From positions 1 to 5,569 of the forward strand of contig DMTJ01000050.1 of the NCBI GenBank assembly GCA_003477185.1: a stretch of DNA of 5,569 bases, in the 5' to 3' direction. The DNA comes from Lentisphaeria bacterium (GTDB lineage: Bacteria > Verrucomicrobiota > Lentisphaeria > JABSQK01 > UBA12247). The position numbers and the translations under genes were made by a program. Shown here in pieces: positions 1-4,812 of this stretch (positions are counted from its first letter, which is position 1; each line of letters opens with the position of its first letter). The notes beneath the pieces were generated by a model. It did no database searches. It was not told the DNA's origin and saw only the letters and a list, made by a program, of their open reading frames with translations.

Positions 1-1
1 C

Positions 2-163
2 TGGGCAAATGCCGCAGTTGCCGACGGCCACCTGACCGTGACTTTTGGATACGCCATCGGACGGCTGGATGAACGCGAGTATCGAAAAGCGGCCGAGCTC
101 GAAGTCGTTCGCTTGGCCAGATTTCTGGGCCTTGGCGAGAATTGCTGGGACGCGTCTATCTGA
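2..163 (+). CDS. C-terminal fragment of a gene starting outside the window; possibly YcaQ/AlkZ-like winged-helix DNA glycosylase
   Basis: Frame 2 is open from the left edge to a TGA at 161-163 and gives 53 residues, starting WANAAVADGHLTVTFGY and ending RLARFLGLGENCWDASI. The composition is that of a real protein: a short beta-like stretch (HLTVTFGYAIGRL) followed by an amphipathic helix (YRKAAELEVVRLARFLGL). The pattern of a W-N-x-x-V-x-D-G-x-L strand followed by a terminal helix ending in L-A-x-F-L-G resembles, from memory, the C-terminus of winged-helix proteins of the YcaQ/AlkZ family, which unhook DNA interstrand crosslinks. That match rests on a short tail and is tentative. The catalytic part, if any, is outside the window. 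The gene converges on the exosortase gene across a 153-bp spacer. Confidence 0.5.
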   Translation, partial: WANAAVADGHLTVTFGYAIGRLDEREYRKAAELEVVRLARFLGLGENCWDASI

Positions 164-247
164 TCCCCCGCATTGAGTGAGTCTTCAACAGGACGTAAGC
201 TACTCCGATAGGCGGACGGCGCTTATTAGCACAGGAAGGCGTCAGAA

Positions 248-281
248 CATCCGCTTTGCCGGATGCGGGCGAGCCGCTCGC
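248..281. repeat. Two adjacent hairpin-forming inverted repeats in a convergent spacer
   Basis: CATCCG (248-253) is complementary to CGGATG (260-265), with a 6-nt loop. Directly after it, GCGAGC (269-274) is complementary to GCTCGC (276-281) around a single central base. The pair lies in the 153-bp gap between two genes that end toward each other (2-163 plus, 317-889 minus). A two-way transcription stop or a degenerate REP-like element would fit. There is no T-run after either stem, so a classic intrinsic terminator is not supported. The rest of the spacer shows nothing recognisable. Confidence 0.35.
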
Positions 282-316
282 GGTCCCAGCTTGCGTATCG
301 CCGGAGCCAGCCCACT

Positions 317-889
317 CTATCCTGCGTCTGGCACCTCGTCGGACTGTACGTCAGCAGGCGGTGCGGAGTTCGCAGATCCGCGAAATTTGAGCCAGATCCA
401 CCAATAGGATGCGACGCTCAAGACGGAGAACGCCTGGCCGAAACCCGTGTGATAGATCTCGAACCGGGCAGCGTCGACCCAGAACAACAAAAACATCAGC
501 GCGACGAGCCGAATCTGATTGATGGTGAAGGCAAATAGTAAGCCGCCGAGCAAGCCAAGCGCTCGCTCGCGCCAGCTGACCGGAAACGGCAGCATGGTCG
601 CTGTGAGTAAGAGGTACATGAGCAGGCCATTACACCCGTACTCCACGTTTGCATTGCGCGTGACGTCATTCCAGATCAGGACCACCTTGCGGCCTTCACT
701 CGAGGCCTCGAGCCCTAGCATGCGCATGAGCCCTGAGGTGACATCGGCAGTCCGGTAATCAATCATCCACTGCTGCTCGGTAAAGATCGAAACCGCGGTC
801 ACGAAGAGGGCAATCAACCCCACGGAGATGCCGAGAAACCAAAGCGGATCTGCGGTCAGCGGCCGGTCTTCTAGCACTGTTTCAGTCAT
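317..889 (-). CDS. Exosortase, small single-domain type (XrtH-like)
   Basis: Exosortases are membrane-embedded cysteine proteases/transpeptidases that process exported proteins carrying a short C-terminal sorting tag. The 190-residue protein has the three family active-site residues in order: Cys86 in EYGCNG, Arg127 in NQIRLVALM and His147 in EIYHTGFGQA. Hydrophobic segments lie near residues 17-36, 87-101, 110-138 and 150-168. The PFPVSWRERALGL stretch and the absence of an extra C-terminal domain recall XrtH, the type linked to IPTL-CTERM tags; subfamily is inference from memory. The ATG at 887-889 is favoured by GGAGG at 899-903, 9 nt upstream, and it overlaps the end of the previous gene by 8 nt, so the two are probably co-translated. 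The C-terminal 20 residues are hydrophilic. No protein with a sorting tag is visible here, so the substrate must be encoded elsewhere. Confidence 0.85.
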   Translation of the reverse strand: MTETVLEDRPLTADPLWFLGISVGLIALFVTAVSIFTEQQWMIDYRTADVTSGLMRMLGLEASSEGRKVVLIWNDVTRNANVEYGCNGLLMYLLLTATMLPFPVSWRERALGLLGGLLFAFTINQIRLVALMFLLFWVDAARFEIYHTGFGQAFSVLSVASYWWIWLKFRGSANSAPPADVQSDEVPDAG

Positions 890-1463
890 GACTGCTTTCC
901 TCCGATTGGCTGAAACGCCGGGTGAGCGCGTAGGCGATCAATGTCGCGAGCATCGGCCAGACGGCAAAATTCAAGCCGCTCAGGAGGGTGACTTCGTTTT
1001 TCATGGGCGCGTAGGATCCGCCAAAATACTTGATCGATCTGTGATAGGCATACAATGCGTGCACAATGCTTTGTGCCCAGTGCAGCAGCACGACAATCAT
1101 TCCTGCGCAGCTGATTCGTAGCGCGAGGGTACGCAGTGAGCCGATCGGGAGCAGCAGGACCAGTGCAGGAGCGAGCAGAATGGTGTAGTAGGACGTGGTC
1201 TCCAGGAGCGGTTTGGCCGTGCCGCTCAACGCCTGGGCGGATTGGTTGAGAAACTCATCCGCACCAGTGGCACCGGGTTCGACCAACGGTTGAAGCAGGG
1301 AGATAAAGGGCTGGCTTACCGCATGCATCAGAGCAACCACGGTGGCCCCGAGACCTGTTTCTACCCAGACGATGCTGGCAACCAGCAGATAGCCGACGAA
1401 TCGCCCGATCGCTGTCGCAAGCTCTCGGGCGGGTAAGCTACGAATGTCTCGAATGTCAGCCAT
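882..1463 (-). CDS. Multi-pass membrane protein coupled to the exosortase
   Basis: This 193-residue protein has a hydrophilic N-terminus, then hydrophobic segments near 24-46, 92-110, 114-138 and 162-182. A polar loop near 60-90 and another near 139-160 (including YAYHRSIKYFGGSYAP) separate the helices. I do not recognise a named domain. Its place, overlapping the exosortase start by 8 nt, and its topology resemble the accessory membrane protein of about 200 residues that often sits next to XrtH-type exosortases. A role in supporting or partnering the exosortase is therefore the best guess, based on context rather than motif. The start ATG at 1461-1463 has a modest GAGG about 7 nt upstream. 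Only 29 bp separate it from the end of the transporter remnant on the same strand, so it may be read from the old transporter transcript. Confidence 0.75.
   Translation of the reverse strand: MADIRDIRSLPARELATAIGRFVGYLLVASIVWVETGLGATVVALMHAVSQPFISLLQPLVEPGATGADEFLNQSAQALSGTAKPLLETTSYYTILLAPALVLLLPIGSLRTLALRISCAGMIVVLLHWAQSIVHALYAYHRSIKYFGGSYAPMKNEVTLLSGLNFAVWPMLATLIAYALTRRFSQSEESSHD
899..903 (-). promoter_or_regulatory. Ribosome binding site of the exosortase gene
   Basis: On the minus strand this reads GGAGG, 9 nt before the ATG at 889-887. It lies inside the end of the upstream membrane-protein gene. It fixes the exosortase start and supports translational coupling of the two genes. Confidence 0.6.
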
Positions 1464-1492
1464 GCGGGTGCCTCATTGCTAAAGAACTGCGC

Positions 1493-2125
1493 TCAAACTA
1501 ACCACTGTGCCGGCATAAAGTTGGCGACGTCTCTCGGGGTGATGATGTGCTTGGGCAAGTAGATCACGGAATCCAGCACTTCGCCCCTGAACCAGCGGGC
1601 AGCCGCACGGACCGCGATCGCAACGCAGCCCTCCGCAGACTGATAAGTGATCGCGAGAGCTTCTCCAGCCATAATCGAGTCCATGCCAGTCTTGCTGTTT
1701 CCAGCCGCGACGATGATCAAGTCGGAGCGCCCCGCCTTTTTCACGGCTTCGAGCGTGCCGGTCATGGAGAAGCCGTCTCCGGCAAGAATGATGCCCTTCA
1801 GGTTGTCGCCATGCTTGGTCAGCCAGACCGAAACGAGCTGCATGGTGCCTTCGGTCTCGAGGTTTGCGTTATCCATGGCGAGCAGCTTCATCTCCGGCGC
1901 GTAGCTTCCTAACTCCGTGATGGGGGCAAAGGAGCACGCGCAGAACGGTAACGTGCCGGGTATGTGGCGTACAATCGCATAGATTCCAAGTGTCTGTAGC
2001 TCAAAACTAATGTCGTGGACGAAGCCAAGGCGCGTCAGGTGCTGTACCGTGAGCATTGGCGTACCAAGCTTGGGCTCGCGCCGATGATAGAACTCGTCGA
2101 TCGTCTGCCCCAACATCATCCGCAC
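1493..2125 (-). pseudogene. Deletion fusion: ABC ATPase second-domain start joined to C-terminal part of a sugar-binding protein
   Basis: This open frame of 210 codons has two parts. Residues 1-20 (LGQTIDEFYHRREPKLG) are the linker between the two ATPase domains of an RbsA/MglA-type protein, and residues 24-44 (LTVQHLTRLGFVHDISFEL) are the first strands of its second domain. That domain then stops short, with no Walker A. From about residue 46 the sequence is the C-terminal part of a periplasmic sugar-binding protein (Peripla_BP type). Visible there are AMDNANLETEGTMQL, GIILAGDGFSMTGTLEA, VVAAGNSKTGMDS, AITYQSAEG and a terminal LPKHIITPRDVANFMPAQW. The junction is near 1985-2003. The simplest reading is one in-frame deletion that removed the rest of the ATPase, the permease and the front of the binding protein. 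It has no signal peptide, so the product could not reach the periplasm. It lies in the -1 frame relative to the ATPase piece at 2116-2808. Confidence 0.8.
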
Positions 2126-2808
2126 CAGTGACTGCCGGGTGACATTGGCAATATCGTCCTCGCCGACTTTTTCCCGTCACGCATCACCGTAACCCGATCG
2201 GCAATGGTGAAAATCTCCGGCAGATGATGCGAGATGTAGATAATCGACATCCCCTGCGCCCGAAGCTTGTGAATAATCTCGGAAAGCCGTTCGAACTCGC
2301 TGTGCGACAAGGCCGAGGTCGGCTCATCCATCACCAGAATATTTGGCTTACGCCCGAGCACCTCGGCAAGCTCGACGAGCTGCGTCTCGTGCTGGCTGAT
2401 CTCCTTGATGCGCGCCTCCAGGTCCAGATGCTCTAGGCCCACCTGCTTAAGACAGCTCCGCGCTTCTTCGGCCAGTGCCTTGCGATTCACTAGCCCGAAA
2501 GCAGAAACCGTCAGGCGACCCACCAGTAAGTTTTCCCCGATGCTGATCGGCTGCGCCGTGCTCAGCTCTTGGTAGACCATGCCGATTCCGCACGCCGCTG
2601 CCTGGGCGGGCGTCTGCAGTGAAACTGGCTTGCCGGCCACAAAAGTATGCAAGGTGTAATCCGCTAACGCCCCTGCCAGCATCTTCATAAGCGAAGATTT
2701 TCCTGCGCCATTCTCCCCCATCAGCGCCCGGATCACACCTGGCCGCAACGAAAAATCTACTCGATCAACCGCCAGCTTACCGGGATATTGCTTCGAGACC
2801 TGCTCCAT
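2116..2808 (-). pseudogene. Frameshifted sugar ABC transporter ATPase, first nucleotide-binding domain (RbsA/MglA type)
   Basis: This is the first ATPase domain of a two-domain carbohydrate-uptake ATPase. Visible are Walker A GENGAGKS (residues 31-38), the Q-loop in MVYQELS (Gln80), Walker B ILVMDE (157-162), the D-loop SALS and the H-loop in YISHHLPE (His194). The signature position reads EISQHETQLVELA instead of a canonical LSGGQ-like motif. Reading stays normal to DGKK (214), after which the frame changes and ends in 16 unrelated residues (SARTILPMSPGSHWCG). One missing base near 2168-2172 explains this, because the -1 frame continues as EDDIANVTRQSLVRMMLGQTI. Intact relatives are about 500 residues. 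The ATG at 2806-2808 has no good ribosome site; a GAGGAG at 2827-2832 serves an ATG at 2819-2821 in a different frame, so the 5' end may be damaged too. The ATPase is almost certainly non-functional. Confidence 0.85.
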
Positions 2809-2826
2809 GCGCAGGGCGCATTGGGT

Positions 2827-2832
2827 CTCCTC
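2827..2832 (-). promoter_or_regulatory. Ribosome binding site upstream of the ATPase remnant, out of frame
   Basis: GAGGAG on the minus strand lies 5 nt before an ATG at 2821-2819. That ATG is 13 bp upstream of the ATG at 2808, so it is not in the ATPase frame, and it reads only 14 codons before a TAA. With one base removed between the two ATGs it would give a normal short N-terminus (M-R-P-A...) running into MEQVSKQYPG. It is therefore probably the original start signal of the gene. Confidence 0.4.
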
Positions 2833-2968
2833 ACCTACTATGCGTCCTCTATGGCTGCTGGGGAATGGATTGTGCTGCTATTTTTGCATGTAATCGTGGC
2901 GCCCGTATGCATGTACCGTGCCATTGCTCCGCGGGATTTTTGCACCGGAGGTGTGGATTGTACAAGTG

Positions 2969-2981
2969 CCGTTGACAACGG
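2969..2981. promoter_or_regulatory. 13-bp perfect palindrome overlapping a TTGACA box
   Basis: CCGTTGACAACGG reads as CCGTTG, central A, CAACGG. It contains TTGACA at 2972-2977, a consensus -35 hexamer on the plus strand. A weak -10 candidate (GCGTAT, 2996-3001) follows after 18 bp. That would place transcription start about 25 nt before the ATG of the exported-protein gene. The palindrome could be an operator blocking this promoter, but the poor -10 keeps the promoter call weak. The remaining divergent spacer (2809-3033) shows no other clear signal. Confidence 0.3.
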
Positions 2982-3033
2982 GGGCGCGGCGCACAGCGTA
3001 TGCGCAGAACCAACCTAACTCTACCATTTCATT

Positions 3034-4203
3034 ATGTTTCGAATCATTGCCATCGCGCTTTCTTGCCAGGTGATAGGGCTAGCCGGGGCGGCCACACCGC
3101 TCAGCAGCTTCGAAATTGATTTTCAGAAGCTCGCCACACACAAGGTCCAACGCTACGCCGTAGGGACCCAAATCGCCCTCGGTGACAGCGTGCGCTCGAT
3201 CGAGAGCGAAGCGCGCCTCACCCTACAAACGAAGGTCCGCGACGACGACGTCATTCTCCAGGACTCGCGCAACCTCTATAGCCAGGACGAAACGGTGAGC
3301 ATAAAGGGCGCACGCGCAGCATTGCTGTCCTTGCAGACCTTCGTGATTCGGCAAGGCAGCAGCAAGGTCGTCGGCAAGTACCACGACGGTAAGCTCTACA
3401 CCAAGGCGAACGATCGCACCGTAGCCCGTAACTTCCCAGCTGATACCGTCACCGAAGCGTTTCTGCTGCGCGTGATTCCCCAGTTGCCCCAGCAAGTCGG
3501 CGCTGCCTTTACCTTCAAAAGTTACGCCGATTCACGACTGCGCCAGAGCAGCGGCCACTCCCTCTACTACGTGGCCTGCATGGCAATCGAACCGACTCGT
3601 GTATTTGGCGAGAAAGTGGAGTGCGCCCGCTTTCAGGTATCTGTTCCCAAGCCATTCCAAGTGTACGTGGATCGCCAAGGCCGGGCTCGGAAAATTGTAC
3701 ATGGCGGCGAGACAGTGCTCTACCTCGTGCTGTCTGACAAAGATACCGAGCCGTCACCGCCCGTCGCGGAAAAGGCCGCGGACGAACTGCCAGACGCAGA
3801 AGCAAATGACGTGCCTATCTCACCAGCCTTTGCGAACTCCGCAGAACAGATTTGGATCAATCAGCAGACCGCCCGCGAGCGAGCAACCAGCGCCTTAGCG
3901 CTGGACGCGTGCGTCCTGGCTATTCAGACTGCCCTCCCCAATGCTCGCGTCGTCCCGTCTCTGGACGACCTGCCGCTCGACGTCGAAGGCGAAGTCACGA
4001 TCGAAGACCCTGGGGCCAGCTTTTCTTCCTTTGTCATCAGCAAGTACAAGAGCGCCAAGCTCTGTGCCGAGATGAACCTGCACGACCGCGACAATACCGA
4101 CGTCATAGTCGATGGGGTCTATCACATCTATCCGCTCGCGACCGATCCCGAGCAAGGCGCCTGCGATAAGGTGCGCCAAGCCTGGCGCAGTTTCAGCCGC
4201 TAA
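3034..4203 (+). CDS. Exported protein of unknown function
   Basis: The 389-residue protein begins with a signal peptide: MFR, a hydrophobic core IIAIALSCQVIGLAG, then a likely cut near Ala19/Ala20 before TPLSSFEIDF. Residues about 24-235 look like a run of beta strands, for example VQRYAVGTQIALG, EARLTLQTKV, KVVGKYHDGKLYTK and FQVYVDRQGRARKIVHGGE. That recalls LolA-like or DUF3108-like half-barrel envelope proteins, but the likeness is weak. A Pro/Glu/Asp/Ala-rich linker (238-265) leads to a C-terminal domain (about 270-389). The mature protein has five cysteines (182, 197, 293, 344, 377), compatible with disulfides in the periplasm. I do not recognise a family. The ATG at 3034 is the first in frame after a TAA and directly precedes the signal peptide, although no ribosome site is visible. 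It is divergent from the transporter remnant and appears to be a single-gene unit. Confidence 0.85.
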   Translation: MFRIIAIALSCQVIGLAGAATPLSSFEIDFQKLATHKVQRYAVGTQIALGDSVRSIESEARLTLQTKVRDDDVILQDSRNLYSQDETVSIKGARAALLSLQTFVIRQGSSKVVGKYHDGKLYTKANDRTVARNFPADTVTEAFLLRVIPQLPQQVGAAFTFKSYADSRLRQSSGHSLYYVACMAIEPTRVFGEKVECARFQVSVPKPFQVYVDRQGRARKIVHGGETVLYLVLSDKDTEPSPPVAEKAADELPDAEANDVPISPAFANSAEQIWINQQTARERATSALALDACVLAIQTALPNARVVPSLDDLPLDVEGEVTIEDPGASFSSFVISKYKSAKLCAEMNLHDRDNTDVIVDGVYHIYPLATDPEQGACDKVRQAWRSFSR

Positions 4204-4222
4204 GGGCCGAAAGCCCCGAGGT

Positions 4223-4510
4223 CTATGGTGCCTGGATTGGAGCGAGATCATTGAAGCGCGCCAGCAAGTTCTGCCTCTGCCGTTCTTCGTACTTGGCCAT
4301 CTTCAGGGTTTTCAGGACTGGCACCAGTGTGCGTGAGTCCTCCCCGACCTTCTCGTCTATCTTATGCACCGCGTCATCGTACTTGGCGTAGGTCTTACGC
4401 AACGCTGCGAGTTGCTAAACAGACCGTTGTTGTCTGGGCATTGCCCCGTCATCAGCGCCACACGGGATGGGGTGCACGACGGACAGGCAGAGTACGGAAA
4501 GGTACCCCAT
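4223..4510 (-). pseudogene. Small gene interrupted by an in-frame amber codon
   Basis: From an ATG at 4510 the minus strand encodes a short hydrophobic, signal-like leader (MGYLSVLCLSVVHPIPCGA) and DDGAMPRQQRSV, then TAG at 4415-4417. In the same frame, 63 more codons follow to a TAG at 4223-4225. They read QLAALRKTYAKYDDAVHKID, then a helical, charged stretch with VLKTLKMAKYEERQRQNLLA, ending NDLAPIQAP. The composition after the stop is that of a real soluble helical protein. A single change of CAG (Gln) to TAG would explain the break and give QRSVQQLAALRK. The start is uncertain: there is no clear ribosome site, and the frame stays open upstream into the repeat region, so the 5' end may have been replaced. 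I recognise no family. Without readthrough the product would be only 31 residues. Confidence 0.5.
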
Positions 4511-4516
4511 CCAACC

Positions 4517-4560
4517 AGACAAGAAGATTCTAGACAGGATCACAGAATCGACAGGATTAA
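4517..4560. repeat. Degenerate ATCCTGT-type short repeat array, left copy
   Basis: Plus-strand units begin ACAGGATC (4534), ACAGAATC (4542) and ACAGGATT (4551), spaced 8 and 9 bp, preceded by AGACAAGAAGATT (4517-4529). The 13-bp block recurs exactly in reverse complement at 4673-4685, and CAGGATCACAG (4535-4545) recurs in reverse complement at 4701-4711. The array resembles, from memory, the ACAGGATTAACAGGATT-style strings seen scattered in intergenic regions of many bacteria. It abuts the 5' end of the broken small gene. Confidence 0.6.
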
Positions 4561-4672
4561 ATCTTTCACTGGGAGCGCCCGCGCCCGCCAGCCCTATCTG
4601 ATAAAATAATTTGAGCAAGGATTTTTTAGGGCCACAAAAATAGAAAGCTGCATCTCATTTTATTGTCCTCCA
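4561..4672. other. AT-richer segment between facing repeat copies, no gene
   Basis: The base composition is clearly more AT-rich from about 4600 than in the flanking genes. On the minus strand GGAGG (4666-4670 region) precedes an ATG near 4655, but it reads only MRCSFLFLWP before a TAA. Nothing longer with coding character is present on either strand. It is bounded by the two inverted repeat copies and may be part of one inserted repeat element. Between the right copy and the regulator's stop (4712-4812) I see no supported feature either. Confidence 0.35.
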
Positions 4673-4711
4673 AATCTTCTTGTCTAAAATCTTTTAAACC
4701 CTGTGATCCTG
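4673..4711. repeat. Degenerate ATCCTGT-type repeat, right copy in inverted orientation
   Basis: It contains AATCTTCTTGTCT (4673-4685), the exact reverse complement of 4517-4529, and CTGTGATCCTG (4701-4711), the exact reverse complement of 4535-4545. The two blocks occur in swapped order relative to a simple inverted repeat, so the arms cross (A-B-A'-B'). The copies face each other across about 110 bp and lie downstream of the AraC-type regulator. Confidence 0.6.
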
Positions 4712-4812
4712 CCCAAAAAACTGTCCCTTTGCCAGCTACGCCTTACTCGCCTTCTTCTTTATCGCCCCCAGGGCTCTGTATTTGTCCTCAAAAGTCTTCA
4801 CTTGGCAATTGG

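Noticed and set aside
177..538. Plus-strand open frames of 76 and 91 codons
   Set aside because: They overlap the exosortase gene antisense and the spacer, have no protein-like composition and no ribosome site.
2161..2178. Programmed -1 frameshift in the ATPase gene
   Set aside because: The site reads G-AAA-AAG rather than A-AAA-AAG, and the continuing frame is itself truncated and fused, so decay or sequencing error is more likely.
4204..4216. GGGC-CGAAA-GCCC hairpin right after the exported-protein stop
   Set aside because: The stem is only 4 bp and no T-run follows, so a terminator call is not supported.
3515..4251. Several open frames antisense to, or in other frames of, the exported-protein gene
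   Set aside because: They are shadows of the strongly coding 3034-4203 frame, rich in Arg/Pro/Ser with no recognisable features.
4625..4657. Mini-ORF MRCSFLFLWP behind a good GGAGG
   Set aside because: Ten codons only; a leader peptide is possible, but nothing downstream supports attenuation.
4517..4711. CRISPR array
   Set aside because: Units are 8-9 bp, degenerate and without spacers of uniform length, and no cas genes are present.
4736..4801. 21-codon minus-strand frame (GTG start, KTFEDKYRALGAIKKKASKA) just after the regulator
   Set aside because: It looks protein-like but is very short, has no ribosome site and no independent support.
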